This document shows, in pieces, positions 53,714 to 62,721 of a stretch of DNA of 64,000 nucleotides (within the stretch, counting starts at the first letter, position 1; each line of letters opens with the position of its first letter). The translations under genes and the position numbers were made by a program. Source of the stretch: Thermacetogenium phaeum DSM 12270. Lineage in GTDB: Bacteria; Bacillota; DSM-12270; Thermacetogeniales; Thermacetogeniaceae. The stretch lies in assembly GCF_000305935.1 (NCBI RefSeq), contig NC_018870.1, positions 1,544,001 to 1,608,000 of the forward strand, in the 5' to 3' direction. Below the pieces are notes generated by a model, which saw only the letters and a program-made list of their open reading frames with translations, was not told the origin of the DNA and made no database searches.

Positions 53714-54313
53714 CTAATATTCAATACCCCGTCGGCTGGAGATACCCTTTTGAAAGGGGTGCTTACGCAAGGTCATCTCCGTCACCAGATCTGCTCTGGC
53801 GATCACCTGTGGATGAGCATTGCGCCCGGTGAGAATCACCTCCACGAAATCGGGCTTCTTGTTCAGAAGAGCAAGCACCTCCTCCACGCTGATGTAATTC
53901 AAGTAGACGGCTTGATTGATCTCATCCAAAATGACGATATCGAACTCTCCCGAACAAATTGCTTCTTCCGCGGCCCGGTAAGCAAGGCGCGCCAGTTCAT
54001 TGTATTCTTCTTCATTATCTGCCTTGCTCGGAAAGCATTCCCCGCAGCCCCGACACTTATCTTCCCCCTGTCTGATTTGAGCGCTGCGAGGGCAGGAAAT
54101 TCCGTACTGGCGCACGACAAGATTGGGGTAAAGCCGCTGGGCAGCAAACAGCTCTCCCGAATAGGCACTTCCTTTTAAAAATTGAATGAAACAAACCTGA
54201 AAACCGTGCCCAATGGCACGTAGGGCCTGTCCGAGAGCCGCTGTTGTCTTCCCCTTGCTCTCTCCCGTATACACTTGAACAAGCCCCCTATCCAAGCGCG
54301 GTCTTCTCGGCAC
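53714..54313 (-). CDS. cobO: Cob(I)alamin / corrinoid adenosyltransferase (CobO/BtuR type)
   Basis: 199 residues. The P-loop is VYTGESKGKTTAALGQALRAIG; ILDEINQAVYLNYISVEEV and VILTGRNAHPQVIARADLVTEM are family motifs. It adenosylates corrinoids with ATP. A cysteine-rich insertion, CPRSAQIRQGEDKCRGCGECF (about residues 75-95), is unusual and could bind metal. GTG 54313 is preferred (AAAGGGTGATC before it). It starts inside the end of the ABC ATPase gene. Confidence 0.92.
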   Translation of the reverse strand: MPRRPRLDRGLVQVYTGESKGKTTAALGQALRAIGHGFQVCFIQFLKGSAYSGELFAAQRLYPNLVVRQYGISCPRSAQIRQGEDKCRGCGECFPSKADNEEEYNELARLAYRAAEEAICSGEFDIVILDEINQAVYLNYISVEEVLALLNKKPDFVEVILTGRNAHPQVIARADLVTEMTLRKHPFQKGISSRRGIEY

Positions 54314-55583
54314 CGTGATCACCCTTTCGATAGTTTTGGACTATCCGTAAAACCGCTTGTTGATCGGGCAAAAAGAGCAGGCCTTGTTCACGCAATACCT
54401 CCACTATCTGCATAGCGGTTCCACCTGTATAGTCCCTTTCCGGTAATTGCCCGGGATTAATCAAAAAGCACTTCTTCCCTGACGCCAGCAAGGGCTCTAA
54501 AACCTTTAAATTGAGGATGTTCCCTCTCCCAAAAGGGATTTCCAGGAGAAAGATGAGATCCGCCCCCTCTGCCACCTTTAAATTGGAGTCATAGCTCTCA
54601 AGAGTTATCGGAGAAAAGGGCTTCTCCTCTACAATCTGCAGCCCGAGAGCCCGACCCACTTCCCAATCTGTATCTTTGATATTTAATACCCCTGCCGAAA
54701 CCCGGCACCCCATCCTCGTCAGGCGACCCATCAGGTTGCTCCCAATCCCTCCCCCGCAGATCAGGTGAACATGAGGGTAATCCGCCTCCGGATTATCACC
54801 TGCGGCAGGAAGGAGCACTACCTGGGGAGCACCGGTTAGCGGGTGCCTGATCACCAGCACATCGGCGCCATAAACTTCTTTGATGATTTCCGGCGTCAGC
54901 ACCTGATCCGGAGTTCCAGCAGCATAAACCTCACCCTCCCGCAGGACAATCAGCCGATCACTGTACTGAGCAGCCAGGTTCAGGTCATGGAAGACCCCGA
55001 TTACGGTGACCCCTAGCTTATCATTCATCTCCTTCAACAGGTTCAGCACTTCCAGCTGAGCGTTGAGGTCAAGATGGGCCACCGGCTCATCCAGCAGTAT
55101 TACCTGTGGATTCTGTGCCAGGGCGCGGGCAAGAACCACCCTCTGCCTCTCCCCACCGCTTAACTCCAGAATGCTGCGGTCCCTAAGATGCCAGCAATTG
55201 GCCGCTTCCATCGCCCGCCGAGCTATCCTCAGGTCCTCTTCACTTTCCCCGGAAAACCTCCCCAGATAGGGATGCCTCCCCATGAGTACTACCTCTAAAA
55301 CCGAAAAGGGGAAATGGGCTTCCATTTCCTGGGGAACAACGGAAACATCTCTCGCATAGTCACGCCGGGATATTTTGTCCAGCCTTTCACCGCAATAATA
55401 GACAACCCCGCGCGTCGGCCTGAGGGTGGCCGCTATCGTTTTCAGCAGAGTGGATTTGCCGGCGGCATTCGGACCGATGATTCCGAGAAAACTCCCCGGA
55501 GGAACATCCAAGCTTACCCCCCGGAGGGCCTGTCGCGCTCCGTAACGAAATTCCACACCGTGAATCCTAAAAATCATGTCCAT
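54288..55583 (-). CDS. btuD: Corrinoid ABC transporter ATPase (BtuD-type) with extra C-terminal domain
   Basis: 431 residues. Residues 1 to about 250 are the ABC ATPase: GPNAAGKSTLLKTI, LSGGERQRVVLARAL signature and LLDEPVAHLDL. The remaining 180 residues are an added domain with a Rossmann-like HLICGGGIGSNLMGRL and segments KDTDWEVGRALG and ADLIFLLEIPFGRGN. I do not recognise its exact function. Its place between btuC and cobO suggests work on corrinoids. ATG 55583 has GGAG 9 bases upstream. Confidence 0.88.
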   Translation of the reverse strand: MDMIFRIHGVEFRYGARQALRGVSLDVPPGSFLGIIGPNAAGKSTLLKTIAATLRPTRGVVYYCGERLDKISRRDYARDVSVVPQEMEAHFPFSVLEVVLMGRHPYLGRFSGESEEDLRIARRAMEAANCWHLRDRSILELSGGERQRVVLARALAQNPQVILLDEPVAHLDLNAQLEVLNLLKEMNDKLGVTVIGVFHDLNLAAQYSDRLIVLREGEVYAAGTPDQVLTPEIIKEVYGADVLVIRHPLTGAPQVVLLPAAGDNPEADYPHVHLICGGGIGSNLMGRLTRMGCRVSAGVLNIKDTDWEVGRALGLQIVEEKPFSPITLESYDSNLKVAEGADLIFLLEIPFGRGNILNLKVLEPLLASGKKCFLINPGQLPERDYTGGTAMQIVEVLREQGLLFLPDQQAVLRIVQNYRKGDHGAEKTALG

Positions 55584-55666
55584 CTCGCCCTACTCCTTAG
55601 AAAAGGCAATTTACCAGCCCCTCGATGAGAACTGAACCAGAACGGAAGCGAAACAAAGAGAAGCAA

Positions 55667-56731
55667 TCAGGCGCCGAAACAGCTTCCCCCGCTTTTGCGA
55701 CTTCGCAAGAGATAGGCGAAAAAGGGCGCTCCCAAAAAGGCGGTGACTACACCTACCGGAAGTTCAACTGGAGCCACGATGGTGCGCGCTACTGTATCGG
55801 CCCAGATCAGGAAGAGCGCTCCTCCTAAAGCCGCAAAAGGCAACAAGATGCGGTGATCTGGTCCGACGACGAGCCTGACCAGGTGAGGCACGATCAACCC
55901 CACAAAACCGATCGTACCTCCCAGGGAAACGGCAATGCCCGTCAGCAGAGTTGCCAGCGTCAGGAGGAACCTTTTTGTCCTTTCAACGGATATCCCCAGT
56001 TGACCGGCCGTCTCATCACCAAAGGTCAAAATATTTAAGTCCCGGCCGAAAAAGCACACCAGAAGGATGCCGACAGCAAGGAAAGGCAAGGTGTAAATAA
56101 AATATTCACTGCTCCTCAGGGCCAGGCTTCCCATCAGCCAGTAGACAACCTGGTGAAGATTTTCCCCAGCCATAGTAAGCAAATACGAGAGCACGGCCGA
56201 CATAAAGGAATTCATCACGACTCCGGCCAGAATCAGAGTTTCTACCGCCAGATAGCCGTTCATCAAGGCCAACTTGTAAACGATCATCACCGTCAACAAG
56301 GCGCCGATAAAAGCCGAAAAGGGCAGACTCGCTGCGCCGAAGACCGTTCCTTCTCCCCTGAGGATAACAAAAACAAGAGCCGCCCCTACCGCCGCCCCCG
56401 AAGAAACCCCAAGGGTATAGGGTTCTGCAAGAGGGTTGCGCAAGAGCCCTTGCAGAACGGCTCCGGCAACGGCTAGGGCTGCTCCGATAAAAACAGCCAG
56501 TATCACTCTAGGCAGCCGCAGTTGAAGAACAATCACATCCAGAGCGGTATCCGTCTTCACTTTAATTAAAGAAGACAGACCGGGGATGTGCGTCAGCAAG
56601 ACCCTGCCGGTGTCCACAAAGGATATCGATGCACTGCCAATGGCCACGCTGCAAATAACGGAGATGAAAAGCAGCAGCAGAAGGGTCAACATTGCATAAA
56701 TCTTGCGGTGTCTCCAGGCGCAGGAAGCCAT
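55667..56731 (-). CDS. btuC: Corrinoid/iron-siderophore-type ABC permease (BtuC family)
   Basis: 354 residues with about ten membrane helices. LRLPRVILAVFIGAALAVAGAVLQG, NPLAEPYTLGVSSGAAVGA and GTIGFVGLIVPHLVRLVVG are family motifs. It forms the channel of the vitamin B12-type importer with the ATPase and binding protein beside it. ATG 56731 follows AAGGTG; ATG 56737 is also possible. Specificity (cobalamin or Fe-chelate) is suggested by cobO. Confidence 0.92.
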   Translation of the reverse strand: MASCAWRHRKIYAMLTLLLLLFISVICSVAIGSASISFVDTGRVLLTHIPGLSSLIKVKTDTALDVIVLQLRLPRVILAVFIGAALAVAGAVLQGLLRNPLAEPYTLGVSSGAAVGAALVFVILRGEGTVFGAASLPFSAFIGALLTVMIVYKLALMNGYLAVETLILAGVVMNSFMSAVLSYLLTMAGENLHQVVYWLMGSLALRSSEYFIYTLPFLAVGILLVCFFGRDLNILTFGDETAGQLGISVERTKRFLLTLATLLTGIAVSLGGTIGFVGLIVPHLVRLVVGPDHRILLPFAALGGALFLIWADTVARTIVAPVELPVGVVTAFLGAPFFAYLLRSRKSGGSCFGA

Positions 56732-56750
56732 GTTCATCACCTTAAGTTTT

Positions 56751-57698
56751 TCACTCAAATAAATCCGGGTAAAACGCTTCCGCAATAAGTTTTACAGCCT
56801 GTGCCGACCTAGGACCGGGTCTGTTGATCAGGTTAGGGTCAATTTTCGTAATCACCCTCCCTTCACGAACGGCCTTAATCTGCTCCCACCCGGGACGCTT
56901 GTTAATCACCTGCTCGACATCAACATAGTAACTGTCAGGAGCCAGGATGACATCGGGGTTCTTTTCAATAACAGACTCTGAGCTGTACATCTGGTACCCT
57001 TCAATTTCGGAGGCCACATTGATCCCCCCCGCCAGGCGCACCAATTCATCCACAAAGGTTTTGTTGCCTGCGGTAAAGAGGGGATCGGTGCCTACTTCGA
57101 TAAAGACCCTCACCCGCTGCTCTTCAGGAATCCCGGCGATCTTTTCCTGCACCTCGGCGATCTCTTTCTTCATGTCGGCGATGATTTTCTCACCGACTTC
57201 TTCGGTTCCGGTTACCAGTGCTATCATTTCTATAGCCCTGTAAACACCTTCAATGCTTTCCGGCTCCACACAGAGAACGGGGATGTTCAATTTTCGCAAC
57301 TTATCCACCATATTTTTGTTGAGAGTCCATTTGGCAACGACCAGATCGGGGTGCAGAGCCACGATCTCTTCAGAATTCCCCTGCAGATCCCCAATCCGGG
57401 CTTTTTCTTTGGCTTCCTCCGGGTAATCACAGTAAGTGGTCACACCGACCACCCGCTCCCCTGCTCCCAGAGCGAACAGGATCTCTGTATTGCTGGGGGC
57501 CAGAGAGATAATGCGCTGCGGCGGCTTATCCAGTATTAGTTCATAACCCGAGTCATCGCGTACAACGATTTTACCTGCCGGTGCAGCGGCATCCCCTTCT
57601 CCAGAGCTCCCCTTCTCCCGGCAGCCGCCAAACAAAACAAGCATACACCCCACGGCAAAAACCGCCGCCATCAGGATGGAGAACCTTTTCAAAGACAT
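56751..57698 (-). CDS. btuF: Corrinoid-binding lipoprotein (BtuF family)
   Basis: 315 residues. The lipoprotein signal ends LVLFGGC. The periplasmic-binding-protein fold follows: RIISLAPSNTEILFALGAGERVVGVT, DLQGNSEEIVALHPDLVVA, and INRPGPRSAQAVKLIA. It presents the corrinoid to BtuC. ATG 57698 follows GGAGGG. No cobalamin riboswitch is seen in the 80-base gap upstream. Confidence 0.92.
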   Translation of the reverse strand: MSLKRFSILMAAVFAVGCMLVLFGGCREKGSSGEGDAAAPAGKIVVRDDSGYELILDKPPQRIISLAPSNTEILFALGAGERVVGVTTYCDYPEEAKEKARIGDLQGNSEEIVALHPDLVVAKWTLNKNMVDKLRKLNIPVLCVEPESIEGVYRAIEMIALVTGTEEVGEKIIADMKKEIAEVQEKIAGIPEEQRVRVFIEVGTDPLFTAGNKTFVDELVRLAGGINVASEIEGYQMYSSESVIEKNPDVILAPDSYYVDVEQVINKRPGWEQIKAVREGRVITKIDPNLINRPGPRSAQAVKLIAEAFYPDLFE

Positions 57699-57778
57699 GG
57701 CTGTACCCTCCGAATTTTGCAACAATAACTGGCACTAATCTCAGATATTCACGATGGATAATAATTTCTCTTCTGCAG

Positions 57779-58516
57779 TTAAGATTCCTGCTTCCTTTTA
57801 GCCAGTTTCTTCAGTCTTTCCACCTCAATTCTGGAGAGGAATCTGTATTCGCCGGGACGCAACCCATGAAGACCAAGAAAGGCGATTCTGGTGCGCTTCA
57901 ACTCGATGACCGGATGCCCAACATAACTGCACATTTTTCGTACCTGTCTCTTTTTGCCTTCTCGAATGCTGATTTCCAGCAGCGACCTGCCACCGGAAAG
58001 TACCGCCAGCAAACGCACCTTCGCCGGGGCTGACCTTCCCTCAGGAAGAGGCACCCCCCGGCGCATCTGCTGCAGTGCCGCCGAAGTGGGTTTTCCGGCC
58101 ACAAGGGCGTGATAGGTTTTCCAGATCCCGTACCTCGGGTGCGTCATAAGCTCAGCCAGCTCGCCATCATTCGTTAAGATTATCAGCCCGCTTGTCATGT
58201 AGTCCAGTCTTCCCACCGGAAAAAGGCGAACCCCAGGCAGCTGTACGAGATCTGTTACCTTCGGCCTGCCCTGGGGGTCCCTGACCGTAGATACGTACCC
58301 TTTTGGCTTATAGAGAAGCACAGAGGTGTTTTCCCGGGGAAGAATTACTTCGCGGCCGTCTACGCAAATCCTGTTCACTCCCGGATCGACCTTCATTCCC
58401 AGTTCGGCTTTTTTTCCGTCAACAGTAACCCTGCCTTCCCGGATGAGCTCTTCACAAAAACGCCGCGCTCCTACTCCAGCTTTTGCCAGAACCTTCTGCA
58501 GCCGTTCGCCCGCGAT
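57779..58516 (-). CDS. rluB: RluB-type 23S rRNA pseudouridine synthase, start codon unclear
   Basis: About 245 residues. The catalytic motif VGRLDYMTSGLIILTNDGELA holds the active aspartate; KTYHALV and REGKKRQVRKMC are also present. Before the first ATG (58396), the same frame encodes a complete S4 RNA-binding domain (GERLQKVLAKAGVGARRFCEELI). No ATG, GTG or TTG lies in frame upstream of it before the TAA at 58549. Two GTG codons at 58530 and 58527, with good spacing, are in another frame. An ATC (58516) or ATT (58546) start, or a one-base loss in GGAAG, would explain it. Confidence 0.85.
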   Translation of the reverse strand: MAGERLQKVLAKAGVGARRFCEELIREGRVTVDGKKAELGMKVDPGVNRICVDGREVILPRENTSVLLYKPKGYVSTVRDPQGRPKVTDLVQLPGVRLFPVGRLDYMTSGLIILTNDGELAELMTHPRYGIWKTYHALVAGKPTSAALQQMRRGVPLPEGRSAPAKVRLLAVLSGGRSLLEISIREGKKRQVRKMCSYVGHPVIELKRTRIAFLGLHGLRPGEYRFLSRIEVERLKKLAKRKQES

Positions 58517-58546
58517 CTTCCTTTCACCACCTTGATCCTCAGCAAT

Positions 58547-59401
58547 TTAAGACATACTGGCCAGCCTAAGGGCCACCTCCTCCAGCTCCCCAGCCAGCCT
58601 ACCCAACTGGGTTATGGTTGCTGCAACCTGTTCCGTAGCCGCGGCCTGCCCGGCACTAACTCCGGCAGTTTCACTGATTCCATCTATTATTTCCCCGACG
58701 GATTTTTCAATATTCTTTAGAATAACCCCTATTTGCTCCGCCGAGACGGCACTGTCCTCGGCGAGCTTCCTCACCTCATCTGCAACAACGGCGAAGCCTC
58801 GCCCGTGCTCACCGGCTCGCGCAGCCTCAATAGCCGCATTCAGCCCCAGAAGCTTAGTCTGGGTGGCCACCTTTTTAATGAAATTGAGCACCTCATCCGT
58901 ATCCGTTACATAGTTTTTCGCTTTATCGGCGATACTCCCCAGCTTTTTCCCCTGAGAAGCCAGATTTTCGGCACCTCCGGCCAGCTCCTGGGCACTTGCC
59001 GCAATTTGCTTGACACTTTTGTTCATTTCATCAGTCATAGCAGCCAGTTGCTGTGCCCGACGATGCAGTTCATTGATCATCTCCTCCTTGGCTTCCACCA
59101 TTATCATCATCAAGCGCGCTGCGGATGCGTCTATGATCTTGGTTTCCGGCTGCTTGTTCTCGTATAATAATTCCTGCACCTGGGGAACGCCTGTGGCTTC
59201 AATCACAATTTCCAGATCCGGCAGCTTTAATAAATCCAGACAATCCCTGAAAGTTTTAATCCCCAATTCACGTGCCAGCTTGATCCCTTGGGCATTGTCA
59301 TCAATATCAGCAATCCCCACAACGGTTACCCCAGGCAACCCATAGGTGGCCGCCAGGATCGCCTTGCCACCTTTTCCTGCCCCAACGATACCGATATTCA
59401 T
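58547..59401 (-). CDS. Cytoplasmic chemoreceptor with N-terminal Rossmann domain
   Basis: 284 residues. Residues 1 to about 100 are a dinucleotide-binding fold like aspartate/homoserine dehydrogenases: [14 protein letters not shown] at 3-16, acidic end VVGIADIDD at 27-35, and [11 protein letters not shown] at 64-74. From about 105 a coiled-coil methyl-accepting chemotaxis signalling domain follows, with hairpin tip [31 protein letters not shown] at 184-214 (shown as [14 protein letters not shown] and [15 protein letters not shown]). No membrane helix is present. It would report NAD(P)(H) or another ligand state to CheA/CheW. The 3' end abuts rluB. Confidence 0.85.
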   Translation of the reverse strand: MNIGIVGAGKGGKAILAATYGLPGVTVVGIADIDDNAQGIKLARELGIKTFRDCLDLLKLPDLEIVIEATGVPQVQELLYENKQPETKIIDASAARLMMIMVEAKEEMINELHRRAQQLAAMTDEMNKSVKQIAASAQELAGGAENLASQGKKLGSIADKAKNYVTDTDEVLNFIKKVATQTKLLGLNAAIEAARAGEHGRGFAVVADEVRKLAEDSAVSAEQIGVILKNIEKSVGEIIDGISETAGVSAGQAAATEQVAATITQLGRLAGELEEVALRLASMS

Positions 59402-59558
59402 TTTTTCCGCCCCCCCTCGGAATTACAGAAATATTTCGACATTATTCACTTCTTTCCTGCCATTTCCCGCTTTTATTACCGCGCTCTTGATAGCCGCCCC
59501 GTTGGCTTGGACGGCTTGAAAAAGAAACCATGAGTAAATCGTTCTTGAGTTAAGTTCT

Positions 59559-60095
59559 TTAGGGGTTAAAAAGCAGGTGACAGATAAAAAGGGAGGCAAT
59601 AAGTCCGGTCAAGTCGGCAAGCAACCCCAGGGCCACAGCATGCCTGTAACGCCTGACGCCGACCGAGCCAAAATAGACCGTCAAAACAAAAAAAGTGGTA
59701 TCCGTAGTCCCCTGCATTACAGAGGCCAGTCTGCCGGCAAAGGAATCGGGACCATATGTTCTGATGATTTCGGTGGCGATTCCCAGAGCGCTGCTTCCGG
59801 AAAGCGGTCTCATCAAGGCCAGAGTGAGAATATCGGGGGGAATCCCAAGCAGTCCGAGAAAAGGCGCCCCGATCCGGGCAAAGAGATCCATGGCGCCGGA
59901 CTCGCGAAAAACCTTTATAGCAACAAACATGGCCACCAGGTAAGGGATGATTCTGACGGCGGTTTGAAAGCCTTCTGCCGCTCCCTTGATAAATGCTTCA
60001 TAGACAGGAACACGGCGCACCCATCCCAGCACAAGAAACAGACATAAAAGAAAGGGAATTGCCCAGCGGGATACGGCCTCCAATAACTGCATCAT
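59559..60095 (-). CDS. spmB: Spore maturation protein B
   Basis: 178 residues with about four membrane helices. MRPLSGSSALGIATEIIRTYGPDS and QGTTDTTFFVLTVYFGSVGVR match SpmB. Nucleoside-recognition (gate) domain family. With SpmA it supports spore core dehydration. ATG abuts the spmA stop. Confidence 0.94.
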   Translation of the reverse strand: MMQLLEAVSRWAIPFLLCLFLVLGWVRRVPVYEAFIKGAAEGFQTAVRIIPYLVAMFVAIKVFRESGAMDLFARIGAPFLGLLGIPPDILTLALMRPLSGSSALGIATEIIRTYGPDSFAGRLASVMQGTTDTTFFVLTVYFGSVGVRRYRHAVALGLLADLTGLIASLFICHLLFNP

Positions 60096-60692
60096 TTAAA
60101 ACACCCGCCGCCTCGTTTTGATGAAATTGCGCCATAGGGAGTCGAGGAGCAGGACGAAGGCCATGGAAAACCCGGTAGCAAAGATAGTAGGGCCGACAAT
60201 CTCGGTGGGATTAACGGAACCTGCAGCGATGCGGACACCGATGATGGTGGCGGGCACCAGGGTGATGCAAGAGGTGTTGGCAGCCAGGAATGTACACATT
60301 GCATCGGAAGCCGTATCCGGACGGGGATTGAGCTTCTGCAATTCCTCCATGGCTTTGAGGCCGAAAGGTGTGGCAGCATTTCCCAATCCCAGAATATTGG
60401 CGCTGATATTCATAATGATCGCCCCTAGAGCGGGGTGTTCAGGGGGCACCTCTGGAAACAACCTAACAGCCAGCGGGCGCACAAGGCGCGCCAAAATCCT
60501 GATCAAACCGGCCTGCCGGGCGACCTCCAGCATCCCCAGCCAGAGAGTCATCAACCCGATTAGATCCAGGCAGACCTTGACCCCCTCGTCGGCGGCGCTG
60601 AAAAATGTTTCTGTGATGATGTCGATCCTGCCGTTTCCGGCCGCTACAACAACCCCAGCCAGAATCAAACAAAGCCAGATCAGGTTGAGCAT
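60096..60692 (-). CDS. spmA: Spore maturation protein A
   Basis: 198 residues, several membrane helices. PALGAIIMNISANILGLGNAATPFGLKAME and LAANTSCITLVPATIIGVR are typical of SpmA. ATG 60692 follows GGAGGAGGGAG. The order dacF-spmA-spmB is the one seen in other spore formers. Confidence 0.95.
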   Translation of the reverse strand: MLNLIWLCLILAGVVVAAGNGRIDIITETFFSAADEGVKVCLDLIGLMTLWLGMLEVARQAGLIRILARLVRPLAVRLFPEVPPEHPALGAIIMNISANILGLGNAATPFGLKAMEELQKLNPRPDTASDAMCTFLAANTSCITLVPATIIGVRIAAGSVNPTEIVGPTIFATGFSMAFVLLLDSLWRNFIKTRRRVF

Positions 60693-60784
60693 TTCTTCTC
60701 CCTCCTCCAGTTGCTACCTTTTTCACCTCTATGCAAGGAGGGATTATAAATAGACCTGTCCGGCCGAAAAGTTTCTACCCTATC

Positions 60785-61963
60785 TTAACCTATGATTTTG
60801 AGAAAAAGTGACCACAGCCAGCTGCATATGACCTGCCATAAGGGAGGCTTTAAAGACACGCTTTCCCGGGCAAGAAGCTCAACCCTTCCGATCTCCCTCC
60901 CTCTCAGCAGGATTTTCCCCGCCCCTAATACCGCACCTTTCTTAACAGGTGCTTCTACATTGGATGCCAGTTCAATCCGATAGGAGAGATGTTTCTTCTC
61001 CTCCGACTTCACCGCCACGACCACATCCTGTTGCGGCGCCACCTCAACAAACCGCTTCTCCCCTTTACGCACCGGCACCCGGGTAACGGCGCGCTCCTTT
61101 TTTTGCAAGATTACAGCCTCATAGCTTTGAAATCCGTAATCGAGTAATTTCTCCGTATCTTCATAGACCTGCGGGGAATTTAGAACAACCGATATCAGCC
61201 TCAAATCCCCCCGCTGCGCCGTCCCTACCAAGCAGTTACCCGCCTGCCGGGTATAGCCGGTCTTTACCCCGGTTGCTCCCTGATACCTGGAAAGCAGCCT
61301 GTTTTTGTTGATAAGCGCCCTCTGCCAGGGGTGTCCCGGCCAGGGCAGGTACTTTTCTTCGGTAGCGATGACATCCCGGAAGATGGGATACTGCATCCCC
61401 TCCCTGGTAATGACCGCCAGATCATAAGCGCTCGAATAGTGGTCCTGATCGTGCAGGCCGTGGGGGTTGACAAAATGGGTGGTGCTCAGCTGCAATTCCC
61501 TGGCGCGGCTGTTCATCTTATCGACAAAAGCGCCTTCACTGCCGGCAACGCTTTCCGCCAGGGCCACCGCCGCATCATTGGCCGAAACGAGCATCAGGGC
61601 ATAGAGAAGTTCCCTTCTGGTCAGAACCTCACCCTCTTCGAGCCAGATGGAACTCTCCCCTGTTTCCGCGGCATACCTGCTGACAGATACCTTCTGATCG
61701 AGGTCACCGTTCTCTATTACAAGAATGGCGGTCATGATTTTGGTCAGGCTGGCCGGCGGCAGCTGCAGGTGGGCGTTTTTTGCGTAGAGGATGCGGCCGG
61801 AGCCTTCATCCATTAAGATGGCGGCTTTAGCCTGAATGTCGGGCAATTCGGGCAACATGCCGGCGGCTGCCTCTCCTCTTTCTGGCAGAGAGATGTTAAG
61901 AGCGGTTATCAAGAAAAAGGTTGCGAACAGCACGGATAGAGTTTTGTAGATCCTGGAACGCAT
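60785..61963 (-). CDS. dacF: D-alanyl-D-alanine carboxypeptidase (DacF/DacB type)
   Basis: 392 residues. A signal peptide (1 to about 34) precedes the SxxK motif PASLTKIMTAIL; SAN and KTGYT complete the active site. A C-terminal PBP5-like beta domain and a final hydrophobic segment follow. It trims spore or cell-wall peptidoglycan. Its place before spmAB favours DacF of the forespore. ATG 61963 has AGAAGGG upstream; the frame above it to 62284 is not coding-like. Confidence 0.94.
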   Translation of the reverse strand: MRSRIYKTLSVLFATFFLITALNISLPERGEAAAGMLPELPDIQAKAAILMDEGSGRILYAKNAHLQLPPASLTKIMTAILVIENGDLDQKVSVSRYAAETGESSIWLEEGEVLTRRELLYALMLVSANDAAVALAESVAGSEGAFVDKMNSRARELQLSTTHFVNPHGLHDQDHYSSAYDLAVITREGMQYPIFRDVIATEEKYLPWPGHPWQRALINKNRLLSRYQGATGVKTGYTRQAGNCLVGTAQRGDLRLISVVLNSPQVYEDTEKLLDYGFQSYEAVILQKKERAVTRVPVRKGEKRFVEVAPQQDVVVAVKSEEKKHLSYRIELASNVEAPVKKGAVLGAGKILLRGREIGRVELLARESVSLKPPLWQVICSWLWSLFLKIIG

Positions 61964-62149
61964 CTTGACCCTTCTTTTCTTTTTTAGAAGCAATTCTCTC
62001 AAGATGCCCGGGATTCCTGCTATTTTAAGAAACAAGGGCGGTACTATACTGCAGGTGAAAATCAGGCGCAGCCGGCTTTTACTTGCGAAGCAACAACCGC
62101 CGGAAGGCTTTCTTACCGCGACGAAAGCAAAGACTGCAAAAATTTTCGG
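61964..62149 (-). other. Gap between the gerW terminator and dacF
   Basis: Together with the terminator at 62150-62182 and the downstream tail to 62304, this is a gap of about 340 bases. No gene or clear promoter is visible. It must contain the dacF promoter, which I could not place. Confidence 0.5.
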
Positions 62150-62182
62150 AGCAGGCAAGAGAACCCCCCTTGCCTGCTCCTG
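62135..62182 (-). terminator. Intrinsic terminator after gerW
   Basis: An almost perfect 12-bp stem GGAGCAGGCAAG / CTTGCCTGCTCC (62150-62182) has a loop of about 9 bases. The minus strand goes on GAAAATTTTTG. It lies about 120 bases after the gerW stop. Confidence 0.75.
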
Positions 62183-62304
62183 CCGTCCCGAATCTGAGCA
62201 GGTGTCGAATTGATCTGTCATGAAAATAGACCGCATACCCTGCCGGGTATTTTCATGCTCTGTTGGTGCCGCCGCTGGCGGCATGGTGGCCTACTGAGTG
62301 CATA

Positions 62305-62721
62305 TTATCCGGTAGAGGGCTCTGCCGGCTTTTCCTCTTTCTCTTGTTTCTGTTGCATCATGACCTGCAGCCTTTCCAACAAACTCGGCGCCAGATCGAT
62401 CAGGCGTTCGGCGATAGGGTTTCCGTCAACGGGAAGAAGTCTGACCTGGTTCTGACCAACCACGAGAAAACCGACCGGCCTTACGGAAACACCCCCTCCG
62501 CTTCCCCCTCCAAACGGTAAAGCTCCTTCATCCTTCCTTCCACCATCCGGCTGGTAGTCCGCTCCACCGGCTGCAAAGCCGCAGGAAACCCGGGAAACCG
62601 GCATGATGACGCTTCCATCCGGAGTTTCTACCGGATCCCCCACGATGGTATTGACGTCAACCATATCTTTAATGCTCTCCATGGCGGTTCTCATGAGAGT
62701 TTCGATCGGATGGTTCGCCAC
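62305..62721 (-). CDS. ytfJ: GerW-family sporulation protein (YtfJ)
   Basis: 138 residues. VGDPVETPDGSVIMPVSRVSCGFAAGG and FGGGSGGGVSVRPVGFLVV are the family signature. It is needed for spore lysozyme resistance or germination in B. subtilis. GTG start at 62721, overlapping the DUF2953 gene by 53 bases. Confidence 0.93.
   Translation of the reverse strand: MANHPIETLMRTAMESIKDMVDVNTIVGDPVETPDGSVIMPVSRVSCGFAAGGADYQPDGGRKDEGALPFGGGSGGGVSVRPVGFLVVGQNQVRLLPVDGNPIAERLIDLAPSLLERLQVMMQQKQEKEEKPAEPSTG

Noticed and set aside
57699-57778. Cobalamin riboswitch before btuF
   Set aside because: The gap is only 80 bases and lacks the conserved B12-box type sequence; a cobalamin riboswitch needs about 200 bases.
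59402-59558. Hairpin near 59500 (AGCCGCCCC / GGACGGCT) as a terminator before the chemoreceptor gene
   Set aside because: The stem has a G-T pair and no T tract follows on either strand.
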